Of a stretch of DNA of 64,000 nt, positions 45,466 through 55,321 are shown piece by piece. Below the pieces are notes generated by a model. It did not search any database. It saw only the letters and a list, made by a program, of their open reading frames with translations, and was not told the origin of the DNA. Origin of the DNA: Dactylorhiza incarnata. Lineage: Eukaryota; Streptophyta; Magnoliopsida; Asparagales; Orchidaceae. A program made the translations under genes and the position numbers. Numbering within the stretch: the stretch's first letter is position 1; each line of letters opens with the position of its first letter. The DNA lies in assembly GCA_033032865.1 (NCBI GenBank), contig JAWHQI010000099.1:8395004-8459003 (forward strand), read 5' to 3'.

Positions 45466-46385
45466 GTGGGTCATCCGCGTGAGTTAGTAATCTCCTATTC
45501 CATTAATAAAACTGAAACTAAGGCTTTGTGTGATTCTGGCTCCTCCCGCAACGTCATTGCTTTGCAAGACGTTGATAAAATGCAACTTGAAATTAACACA
45601 GAGGACCGGAAATCTCTTGTGCTCGCAAACGGTACCGTCATACAATCGGAAGGGGAAGTTAAAAATGTAGAAGTTATAGTTGAGGGGGCAGTGGTGGTTG
45701 CTGATTTTCAAGTGTTGGGACCCCGGGAGAATCACTCCATCCCTATCTTGGGTGTACCGTTCTTGAAAGAGAGCGGTGCCACCCTTGACTTTTCTGCGGG
45801 TTATGTCCTCCTACCCAATAAGGTGCCTTTGCCCACTTGCCCCAAGACTATAACTGAAACATCCATCTGCCCCCTCCTTTTATTTTTGATGAATCACTGA
45901 GTTGTGCAGGGGATAAGAAAGATAATGGATCATTTGAAGGAAAAAAGGAAGAGCACCAGTCAAGCGGTGAGGAAAAAGTAGATTCTCGAAGAAACTATGC
46001 TTCCAAGAGGGAGGAGGACAGCAGTCCTGAACTTATTGAGCAGAACTTGATTCGGGATGACATCCCATTATTCTCTTGCATTGAATCGTGTAATAAACTA
46101 GTTAAGCGTTCCATCTCTTGGGCTGATCCGGTCGTCACTGCGGCGACGGAAATGACGCCACCCACTGCTCGATTGGGAGAATCTGAAAACATTCAACAAT
46201 GGCAGTCTCCGACTGTCGCTAAACTTAAACAAGAGAAGCGTCTGCGTGATGCGCGCTCTGCCGTTCTCCGTAACAAGAGGGCGGAGCTTAGGGGAACACT
46301 GGGTGACACCAGTGTTGGCCCCAAAGCCTTCACCTCCCGCCTACAAGCTATGGGAGACGGGCACCATAAAAGCGCCTACAGCTGA
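45466..46385 (+). pseudogene. Retropepsin-like domain with unique C-terminal tail
   Basis: The first part contains ALCDSGSSRNVIAL (catalytic D-S-G near 45526), VVVADFQVLG and PILGVPFLKESGATLDF, the pattern of a retroviral-type aspartic protease. It ends at TGA 45898 in this frame; a one-base shift in the C run near 45870 opens a frame with PFIFDESLSCAG that runs to the stop at 46383-46385. That tail of about 160 codons is acidic, then basic (KLKQEKRLRDARSAVLRNKR). I recognise no reverse transcriptase, RNase H or integrase in it. Function of the tail is unknown. Confidence 0.65.
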
Positions 46386-46764
46386 TTTTTCTTTTTATCT
46401 CTTATTTTGTGAAACTCTCTTTTCCATGCACTTTTTATTTAATTTCTGCACTCTATAAACAATTATAATGCAGGTATTTGGTCCAGCTTAAGGACATAAA
46501 ATAAAAGCGCTGTTGGGAGACAACCCAGATTTGCTGATTTCTGTTTTTCTAACATGTTTCAATTCAGTTTTTATATATTTTTTTGCCGCTTTTAGTTGTG
46601 TCGTTTGCAGGCGAGCTTTGTTCTTTGCGATGGCGGAAGCTGTGGATTGCTCATGAAAATTAACGCCAATCGTCTGGTATGCTCAATTCTGAGCATTGGG
46701 TAACACTTCTTCACACCTAGCTTTCAGATTTTGTGATGAAATGTTTAGATTAAATCTGGGGGAG
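46386..46764 (+). other. 3' non-coding region and polypurine tract
   Basis: No ORF of note. The motif gcgctgttgggagacaaccc lies near 46507 and the tract taaatctgggggag at 46751-46764 touches the TG of the next LTR. If a host duplication is present it would be gggag (46760-46764). Confidence 0.6.
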
Positions 46765-48836
46765 TGTAACACCCCAAAGATCGTGGTTCAGCGAGGTAGG
46801 CGGAATGGTGGTGTTGCGCTCGGGATAGGCTCAAGATTCCAGATCAGGTCAATGCGCACGACCATTGTCCTCTTAGCGCACGACCAGTGAGCGTGCGCCA
46901 ATGATCGTGCGTAACCCGCAAAGAATCGGAGTTCTGTCTCGGCTTATGCGCACGACCATTGTCCTCTTCGCGCACGACCAGTGATCGTGCGCCAGCGATC
47001 GTGCGTTAATTCAGAAGAGAATCGAGTTCTGCCTCGGACAGTGCGCACGACCATTTCCCTCTTCGCGCACGACCAGTGATCGTGCGCCTGCGATCGTGCG
47101 CCCTGTTTATTCTGTTCCGCGATTTTGAGCGGAGAAGAAGATCGGACCATCCAAATCTTTTGGGATTTGATCCAACGGCTAGGTTTAGTTGCGGGAGACC
47201 TTTAGGGCTGATGAGAGGGGGTTAAACCTCATATTCTCTAAGTCATTCTCTCTCCAAACCCTAGAGAAAGAAGGAGGAGCCAAGGAAGAAGAAGGGAGAT
47301 TCCGCCATTGACGGAGCTCCGGAGCTCCGTTTCGCGAACCGTTTCCAGATCTGGAGAGTGCAGCCCGGTGCGGTCATTTCCCTCCGTCTAGAATCTCGGA
47401 TCCATGGCGAAAAAGAACGCTCCTAGGGTAACGATTTCTTCTCCCGTTGTTTGGACTTGTCTTTTGTCCTCTCCTTCGTTTCTCTATGCTTGCATGAGGG
47501 ATCCCTTTCACCAAATGGGTGAAGTGTAGGATTCCCTCAAGTTCTCCGGAACTCCGGGTCGATTGTGTCCGTCCCCGGCATATTGCATGTAGAAAATCCG
47601 GTAGTCGTGCGGATTTAGGCATTTTGTGTGAAGCTTATTCGTGGCCGTGAGCCCGAATCGGTGATGCTTGGATTGCGACGTTGCATTTAGGTTAAGCCTA
47701 GAATGCGTGCCGGAGAATGACTCCGTGAAATCATCTATAGTAGTGCGGGATTTAAGTGTAGGCGTCTTGTGAAGATCCTAACGAAAGCCCCATGCTTTGA
47801 GATTGGATGAAGGCAAACCTTCACCGCGAAATTGATGCGGAGCGTATTATACCTCCCCTTTTTGAGTATTTGTGAAGCCTAGATCCTTGTGAAGGGATTA
47901 GGTGCGTAGCTTATATTTGTGTAGCACTTGAAGGTGCTAAACCCTTACGGGCCGAGGCGAAGCCGTACCCGCGTCGTGCGACAGATCGCGACGATTAGAG
48001 CACGGGCAAAGCTAAACCGAACCCGTTTCCATGCAGATCGGTAAGAGGTCCCTACCTCATGTAGCCGTGTGATCATGGGAGAGGTCGTGGAAGGTGGTTT
48101 ACCTAGATCGCCCTAAAGCTCTTTTTCCCACATAAGGCGATGGCCCTTACGGTGGAGTGTTTGTGGAATTGATGTTGTTAGCCTCATGCGGTTGTTTAGG
48201 CGGTTGCGGGGAACCTTCGGGTGAACCCAACCAACATCATGTGCATACCTAGGTTCCCTCCTTTTTGATGCTCAACCTAGAAGATTGAATGTGCTTGAAA
48301 CCTCACCTTGTGTAGTTGCACTTTCTTTATTTTAGTACTTGTGCTAGTGTGGCTTGCTTGCAGGGTAGAATCTCCGCCACCCCGGGAAAGGGGTGGGGTC
48401 GTTATAATTTGGTCAGCTGTGCTGACCGTTACCTTGTTTGCCACCGTTTGGTGGAATGTTCTTATGCAGGTGCAGGTGAGCCTAGCGGGAAATAGCGGGC
48501 GGTGGCCCCTTTTGCTGAGTTGGCCCTAGAAGGCCAGCCTTTTTTTTTAGCTTTCTCATGTATTGCCGGCCTGCGTGTCGATGTATGTTTTGGAGTTTTG
48601 GTACATTTGTTAAATGTAAGGCCTTAAGGCCATAACTCTCTTTCTTGGTTTCATTCCTATAATAGTGGACAATTCCAATGGTAATGTTAAATCTTTATGC
48701 TTCCGCTAGTGTTTAGTATACTCTGTTGTAGTTTCTTTCTGTTTATCACCTTTTAACTCCTAGCTAGTGTGGTTAGTATGGCGTGGGGTCCCGGCCGGAC
48801 CTACTGTTATATTATTCGTACTGGCAGGGTGTTACA
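46765..48836 (+). repeat. First LTR of tandem Tekay element
   Basis: The 2,072-bp LTR starts TGTAACACCCC and ends gggtgttaca. Three ~95-bp units (starting at about 46853, 46947 and 47042) each contain tgcgcacgacc…gatcgtgcgcc palindromic motifs. I see no clear TATA box after them. The next bases, tttggtatcggactta, resemble the tRNA-iMet primer-binding site with one or two changes. Confidence 0.93.
47404..47427 (+). CDS. gag: Putative gag leader exon within the LTR (copy 1)
   Basis: ATG in good context (tccATGGcg) opens eight codons, MAKKNAPR, ending AGG at 47427 directly before a donor gtaacg. The gag body at 49063 lacks an ATG and follows an acceptor (tgattatag), and the phases agree. The same exon is at 55961-55984 and 62960-62983, and a diverged one at 4193-4216. 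Confidence 0.55.
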
Positions 48837-49062
48837 ATTTGGTATCGGACTTAAGGCGTCGATCCGTAGTTTAGCGAATTCGGGACGAATTCCTTTTAAG
48901 GGGTGGTGCGCACGGGTTGTGCATTCACCTAAAACGACAAAAACTAATAAGAATGTCCACTTAGGAATGAAAAGAAAACATACTTGTTTGCGGAACCTGA
49001 GCGTTCCATGATTGATGTTTGATATGTTTTGGGTCACTAAATTGTGCTTTGCATGATTATAG
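47428..49062 (+). other. Predicted leader intron, copy 1 (1,635 nt)
   Basis: It runs from the donor gtaacg after the leader exon to the acceptor ttgcatgattatag before gag, spanning the rest of the LTR and the primer-binding site. The equivalent in copy 2 is 55985-57618 (1,634 nt). Predicted from motif and frame only. Confidence 0.5.
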
Positions 49063-50012
49063 GTGACTAGAAGTGCTGCGGGGCAGTCTCGACCCCGTAA
49101 CACCGCTGAAAGTAGTGGGTCGGCTGAAGTGCCAGCGACCACTCCTTCTACTGAAATGATCAAATTAGTCGCAGAAGCGGTCTTCGCGATGATCAACGCT
49201 CAACCCCAAAGGCTGGTCCAGCCTGCTACTCCTACTCCAGATGTGGCCCCTGAGGCTGTTGCTGCAGTGGAACCTGCGGTAGCGCCGAGGGTGGAACCTC
49301 AAGTTGCGCAAGTAGTGGCGGGGCGAGCGCGTGACCAGCAATTAAAGCATTTCCTGAGCTTTAATCCTCCTACCTTCTCGGGATCTGAGTCCCCAACGGA
49401 GGCAGAAGACTGGTTGTCAAGAGTTAGAAGAACTCTGAGGGCGACAGCGACGGACGAAGCCATGATGGTCACCTTAGCCACCTTCCTTCTTGATGGAGAG
49501 GCTGTGCTGTGGTGGGAAGAGCAGGAGTTGCATAAGTTCTGCGGTAGAGATATTACTGAAATCACAATGGCTGAGTTTTCAAAGTCGTTCCTCCAAAGGT
49601 TTATCCCCTCTGCCCAGCGCATTGCGTTACAAAACCAGTTCTTGAGGTTGACACAAGGTGATCGCTCCGTTGACGATTACTTGCATGATTTTACCAGACT
49701 GAGTCGCTATGCGGGGTCCTTGGTGGAGGATGAGGAGACAAAGACAAATAAGTTCTATGAAGGGCTTCGGGACGAGTTGAGGCTGCTCCTTGCAGGCCCT
49801 ATGACGTTCGGCTTCCAAGTGATGGTGCAAACTGCCAGATCTTTGGAGTTGGACATGAAGAGGGTACAAGCAAGGGGTGTTGTAAAGAAACCTGAGTTTC
49901 ATGCGCCGGCCTCTCAGTCCAAGTCGGTTTTCAGAAGGAACAAAAGGAAGTTCAAACAGGCGGAACCAGCTCCTTCAAATGTTTCAGGATCCACGACCGC
50001 GCGGACTCCTAT

Positions 50013-51563
50013 TGAAAGTATCTAGTTGCGGCCTAAATCACCTAGAGGGGGGTGAATAGGTGGATTCTATGTCTTAAAGCGGAATTAAAAAATTTAACAC
50101 AGAAAAGCAAACAAACAGCCACAGCACAGACACAAGGATTTTATAGAGGTTCCCCGATGTGGGTAGTCCTCTTTCCCGCCTCGCCTATCTAGCACTTCGA
50201 GGCTAGACTCGGCTACTTCACCAATCTCAGATTATAACTAATCTTACACCTCGGAGTATAACAACTCCTACAACTCGGAGTATAACAACTCCTACAAAAG
50301 AAAAGATAGGGAAACAAAATACTTCTTCTTAACCTCTAAAGAGATTAACTTCAGATCTTGAAAACAGAGTCTTCTTCTCAACCTTGAAAGAAAGCTTGGC
50401 ACTAGAAAGATGAGAAGAGAGAAGACTTGGCTAACCAGATCTGAACAGGCCCTTTGACTTGCTAGAAGGAATCTTCAATAAAGAGAGCAGCAAAAAGATC
50501 AAAGGCCTTCTTCTGAGAAATCTCTAACCACAATAGAGAAAGAATCTTGTGCAGAAAATGTTAGGTCTCAGAATTCTTGTACAGCAAAGGAAAAGGAGAT
50601 CGACTTGTTGCTTTTTCTTTTCTGAACTGTCGGCTGAAGAAGTTTTCTCAATTGATTCGTGAGCGAGATCAATTTGCCCTAAAATAATGACTTATTTATA
50701 GGGAGGTCTTCAACGGCTCTTGCGACAAGGAAGGGAGAGGCGACACGTGTACTGGTCATGTCGGCTAACCCTAATTTTGAAAGACGAAACGAGGATTTGA
50801 AATCCGTCTGTCCGTCATTCGTCGGGATTCGTCGGGAGAACACGAGAACATCCGACGAATTGACTTAGCTGCAGAGTTTTCCTCAGAACCTAGACAATAT
50901 TGACCTCTGTCAGCATTCGTCGGGATTCGTCGGAATGACCCGAGTCATCTCGACGAATGGACTTGGCTTCAGAAAATTCTTCACAACCCAACCAAAATGT
51001 CCTCTGTCAACATTCGTCGGAATTCGTCGGAATGACCCGAGTCATCTCGACGAATGGACTTGGCTTCAGGAATTTCTTCACAACCCAGCCAAAATGTCCT
51101 CTGTCAACATTCGTCGGGATTCGTCGGAATGACCCGAGTCATCTCGACGAATGGACTTGGCTTCAGGAATTTCTTTAACACCCAGCCAAACTGTCCTCTG
51201 TCAACATTCGTCGGAATTCGTCGGAATGACCCGAGTCATCTCGACTAATGGACTCAGCAAAAATTTTCTTTTCTTCTGAAACCCTGCTCCACTCCACAAC
51301 TATGAACACCTTCTGTTAAGAGTATATGAAGTGCACCCCAAAAGAGAGATTACACATGCACCAACACTTTGTTCTATACAATGAGGGATTACATTGTTTA
51401 GAACTGTGTTTGGTGATCCATTGCAACCTGACTTTGGTATGCACTTAGCATTACGACCTGTCATAACACATCTAAACAAAAGTCATCAAATACAAATACA
51501 ATTCACTTTAGTTTACTAGGGGACATCTTCAAATCAAGGTGATTGTAGACACAATACCCAACA
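50013..51563 (-). mobile_element. Solo LTR, Sirevirus-like, in Tekay gag
   Basis: The 1,551-bp insertion begins tgaaagtatc, ends cccaaca and is flanked by the perfect duplication cctat (50008-50012 and 51564-51568); the empty site is visible in copy 2 near 58567. Near its left end cctagaggggggtgaatagg resembles the Sirevirus LTR end at 9780 (ccttagagggggggggtgaa), so it is read on the minus strand. A minus-strand TATA box (ccctataaataag) lies at about 50690-50702. Upstream of it are units with cattcgtcggaattcgtcgg and gacgaatgg starting at 50914, 51011, 51108 and 51205, spaced 97 bp. Confidence 0.85.
50690..51250 (-). promoter_or_regulatory. Solo LTR promoter with 97-bp repeat array
   Basis: The TATA box at 50690-50702 (minus strand) is preceded upstream by four regular 97-bp units and a diverged one near 50815. 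Each unit contains tcgtcgg direct repeats and an inverted cgacgaa, plus cccgagtcatctcg. Confidence 0.6.
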
Positions 51564-51780
51564 CCTATTACGTGTTTCACCTGCGGGAAGGTGGGACACA
51601 AAGCTGCGGTGTGTCGAAGTGGTCCCCCGAAGACTGGTAATCGGGCGGTGGATTTTGCTCGAGCTGCGGAAAAGGGTAAAGCTGCGGAGTCTTCGACTTC
51701 CCAGCACATTACTCCGACTCAGCCGAGAGTCTACTCGCTTGGCCAACAAGAAGCCATACGACAAACTGATGTCGTCACAG

Positions 51781-51863
51781 GTACGAATTAGAAGTTAGCT
51801 TTTACAGCTATATATATAATTCATACTGTGGTACGACAATATGCTTTATTTGTGTGCAATTAG
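51781..51863 (+). other. Predicted 83-nt intron between gag and protease (copy 1)
   Basis: Donor gtcgtcacag/gtacga and acceptor tgtgcaattag/gtttcg flank 83 nt of AT-rich sequence with in-frame stops. Removal joins the gag end VVTG directly and in phase to [15 protein letters not shown], the conserved start of chromovirus protease. The same intron is at 58781-58863. Confidence 0.6.
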
Positions 51864-54800
51864 GTTTCGTCCTAATTTTCAACTATCCGGCGAGAGCTCT
51901 ATTTGATACGGGTGTATCGCACTCTTTTCTGTCCAAGGACTTCGTTGTGCGAATCGGAGTGCCGTCTACCTTCGTAGAGGATAGATTGGAAGTAGTGCTA
52001 CCCAATGGATCTCGAATGAGTGCGGATAGGAAGAGCCGTGTGAAGGTGCGGATCGGAAGTCAGGATTTCGACTTGGAAGCGTCGTTATTACCGTTAGCTG
52101 AATTTGATGTGATCTTCGGCATGGACTGGCTCTCGGAGCAGCGGGCATGCATAGATTTCAATACAAAGGAGATCACTCTGGGAAGGGACACCGAAGGAGA
52201 AACCATGTTCGCTGGTATGCGAGGAGCGAGCAAGACGCTGATGTCTGCTCTCCAAGTGGTTAAGGCAGTGAGAAAAGGCGCCGAGTTGTTCTTCACCTTG
52301 TTGGAGGCTTCGGAGCCAAAGCCCAGGTTATGTGATGTCCCAGTAGTAGCGGAGTACGCCGACGTGTTTCCTAACGAACTCCCTGGGGCTCCGCCTCAGC
52401 GAGAGATCGATTTCTGTATCGAGTTGGTGCCAGGTGCCAAACCTGTGGCCCGCTCACCGTACCGGATAGCGCCAAAGGAATTGGCAGAGCTGAAGGTTCA
52501 ATTGCAAGAGCTGCCAGAGCAAGGCTACGTACGTCCAAGTTCTTCGCCTTGGAGTGCACCGGTCCTCTTTGTGAAAAAGAAGGATGGGAGCTTGCGTCTA
52601 TGTATCGATTATCGAGAGCTAAACAAGTTGACCGAGAAGAACCGATATCCGATTCCAAGAATCGATGATCTCTTCGACCAGCTGGTTGGGTCGACGGTAT
52701 ACTCCAAACTGGACCTAAGGTCCGGCTATTACCAACTGCGAATTAGGGAATGTGACATTCCAAAAACAGCATTCAGTACCCGCTTTGGGCACTATGAGTT
52801 CACGGTGATGCCGTTCGGTCTGTCCAATGCACCGTCGGTATTCATGGACTTAATGAACAGGACGTTCCGTGAGTATTTGGATCAATTAGTGATCGTCTTT
52901 ATCGACGACATTTTGGTATACTCTCAATCAGAAGAGGAGCATGTAGGACATCTGCACGCAGTTCTGGGCACCTTGAGGAAGAGTCAGTTATATGCCAAGT
53001 TCTCCAAGTGCGAGTTTTGGCTACCGTCAGTAGCATTCCTTGGTCACGTCGTTAGTGGAGATGGAATTGCGGTAGATCCGTCGAAGATAGAAGCGATCCG
53101 AGCGTGGCCTTTGTTGAAAAACGTAGCGGAAGTCCGAAGTTTCTTAGGACTTGCCGGCTATTATAGGCGCTTTGTGGAAAACTTCTCGAGGATCGCACTT
53201 TCTCTCACACACCTGACTAGGAAGGATCATAAGTTCGTTTGATCGCCCGAGTGCGCACGAGCTTTTGAAGAACTGAAGAGCCGTCTGACCACGGCGCCCA
53301 TTCTATGCTCGCCATGTGGTACGGAAGGCTACGAAATCTATAGCGACGCCTCGGGGAGTGGTTTGGGTTGTGTCCTAGTGCAGTTCGGTAAGGTAATTGC
53401 CTACGGCTCCCGTCAGTTGAAAGTTCATGAGAGGAATTACCCGGTTCATGATTTGGAGCTAGCGGCCGTGGTATTTGCTCTTAAGCTTTGGAGGCATTAT
53501 TTGTATGGCGTGAAGATCGACATCTTTACCGACCACAAGAGCCTCAAGTACTTGCTAGATCAAAGGGAGTTGAATATACGACAGAGGAGGTGGTTGGAGT
53601 TCCTTGGGGACTACACCTTCGACATCAAATATACTCCTGGAAAGGGAAATGTAGTTGCGGACGCGTTGAGTCGTCGGGCTCCCGCTCAAGCAAATTGGAT
53701 TTTGATGCACGATGAGCGTCTGATCCGTGAGCTGGAAGAAATGGAGATCATTTGCGTTGATCGAAGAGCGTCTACTTCAGCATGCTTGAACTGGACGGAG
53801 GTTCAATACCACCTTGCCGACCGAGTTCGACAGGCATTGGAGCTGGATGAGAGCATGAAACACTACAAAGCGGAAACCGTTGACGGGTTGAACGCTGATT
53901 TCTCTTTCGAAGATGGCCTTATGTGGAAGAATGGCAGATTGTGCGTCCCAAACGTTGGTACTCTACGGGAGGAATTGATGTACGAGGCTCATCATACCAA
54001 GTACTCTATCCACCCGGGGAGCACGAAAATGTACATGGACATGAAGAAACTTTTCTGGTGGCCGGGTATGAAGAAGGACATTGCCCTCTACGTGGCGAAG
54101 TGCAACACTTGCGCGTTGGTGAAGGTGGAATGTCAACGTCCCGGTGGATTTTTGAAGTCCTTGCCGATTCCGGAATGGAAGTTTGACGATATTTCGATGG
54201 ATTTCGTGCACGGATTGCCGAGATCGCAGCATGGAAACGACGCCATCTGGGTGATCGTGGACAGACTGACAAAAGTATCGCATTTTATTCCGAACCGGAA
54301 GGATGATTCTGTAGAAAAGCTAGCGAAGCTCTATGTCGATAGTATTGTGCGGCTGCACGGTGTCCCTCGTAGCATCGTCAGCGATCGTGACGGGCGTTTC
54401 ACATCGAAAGATTGGAGGCTTATCCATGAACTGTTGGGCACTAAATTGAAATTCAGCACGGCCTTCCACCCGCAAACGGACGGACAGACCGAGAGGACCA
54501 ACAGGACTATGGAGGATATGCTTCGAATGTGCGCTCTAGATTTTGGAAAGAAGTGGGAAGATCATCTCTATATGATCGAATTCGCCTACAATAATAGCTA
54601 CCAAGCCAGTATAAAGATGGCTCCTTTCGAGGCCCTCTATGGTAAGAAGTGTCGTACGCCGTTGTCTTGGGCAGAAACGGGCGATACTAAGCTATTAAAG
54701 TGAAAGGATGTTGAGGAAGCAACTTCGACGATCCGATCTATTCGGGAAAGGCTATTGATTGCCCAGGACAGGCAAGCAAAGTATTACAACGCCAAGCATA

Positions 54801-55309
54801 GGAACCTAGAGTTCGCCGTCGGCGACCGGGTTTACTTGAAAATCAAACCGTTCAAAGGGGTATCGAGGATCCGACGCTTGAAAAAGCTCAGTCCAAGGTA
54901 CTTAGGACCGTTTGAGATTGTGGAACGTGTTGGTGATGCGGCTTATCGGCTTGCACTATCTGCAGAGCTGAGCGGTCTGCACGACGTGTTTCACATTTCA
55001 GTTCTGAGGAAGGCAGTGCAAGAGCCTACTCATATCGTTGCGGTCGGCAAAGTGTCGGTGGACAGTGGGTTGTCGACGAAAGTCAGACCCTTACGCATCG
55101 AGGATACCGAGGTAAAGCAGTTGCGGAACAAGTCTATTCGGATGGTAAAGGTCCGGTGGGATAATTGCGGCCGAGTGGAGCTAACTTGGGAGAGAGAGCA
55201 AGCGATGCTTGCGGAGTACCCCGAGCTATTTCCCTCAGGTAAATTTTCTTTAAAAACTGTAATTTCCTGCTATTACTGTTTTCGAAATTTCGGGACAAAA
55301 TTCTTTTAA
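51864..55309 (+). pseudogene. pol: Tekay pol copy 1: PR, RT, RH, IN, chromodomain
   Basis: After the predicted acceptor: protease [13 protein letters not shown] (the alanine after DTG is Val here; Ala in copy 2), reverse transcriptase [51 protein letters not shown] and [10 protein letters not shown], RNase [16 protein letters not shown] and [13 protein letters not shown], integrase [58 protein letters not shown] and [13 protein letters not shown], then a chromodomain-like end ([19 protein letters not shown]). TGA at 53240 (Trp in copy 2) and 54701 (Arg in copy 2) break it. It ends at 55309, in the polypurine tract region. Confidence 0.93.
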
Positions 55310-55320
55310 GGGGGGTGGAG
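55308..55320 (+). other. Polypurine tract before middle LTR
   Basis: The sequence aaggggggtggag lies just before TGTAACACCCC at 55322. The identical tract precedes the third LTR at 62308-62320. Confidence 0.85.
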
Positions 55321-55321
55321 T

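Larger units (their letters stand above)
42506..46764 (+). mobile_element. Non-autonomous Athila-like element, gag-protease only
   Basis: A 1,430-bp LTR (42506-43935) is followed by a tRNA-Asp primer-binding site, a gag frame of Athila type, a retropepsin-like domain, a ~160-codon tail and a 3' non-coding part (with cgctgttgggagacaaccca, an Athila-like motif) ending in a polypurine tract at 46750-46764. Reverse transcriptase, RNase H and integrase are missing with no sign of their remnants. No matching 3' LTR is seen; the tract abuts a Tekay-type LTR. Confidence 0.75.
49063..51780 (+). pseudogene. gag: Tekay Gag copy 1, split by solo LTR
   Basis: The body begins GTGACTAGAAGT after the acceptor. 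It contains the retrotransposon gag domain (FNPPTFSGSESPTEAEDWL, FLLDGEAVLWWEEQE, RFIPSAQRIALQNQF, YLHDFTRLSRYAG, FYEGLRDEL). It is open to 50012, where a 1,551-bp solo LTR intervenes; it resumes at 51569 with the zinc knuckle CFTCGKVGHKAAVC and ends at the donor cacag/gtacga at 51780. Apart from the insertion it lacks the nonsense codon that copy 2 has at 58333. Confidence 0.9.

Noticed and set aside
47374..47622. Conserved 82-residue minus-strand frame repeated in all Tekay LTRs
   Set aside because: It lies opposite to the leader exon and donor, and is identical only because the LTRs are recent copies. No start context, domain or TATA box supports it.
48837..48856. tRNA fragment at tttggtatcggactta
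   Set aside because: It is the primer-binding site after the LTR, not a tRNA gene; no cloverleaf could be drawn from the flanks.
50814..51250. Regular 97-bp array as a candidate satellite or CRISPR array
   Set aside because: It lies entirely inside a solo LTR with TG…CA ends and a target duplication, upstream of a TATA box, so it is a U3 repeat.
55238..55280. Possible third intron in Tekay pol (ccctcag/gtaaat donor-like site)
   Set aside because: No convincing acceptor follows and the frame is open to the stop at 55309, so splicing is not needed.
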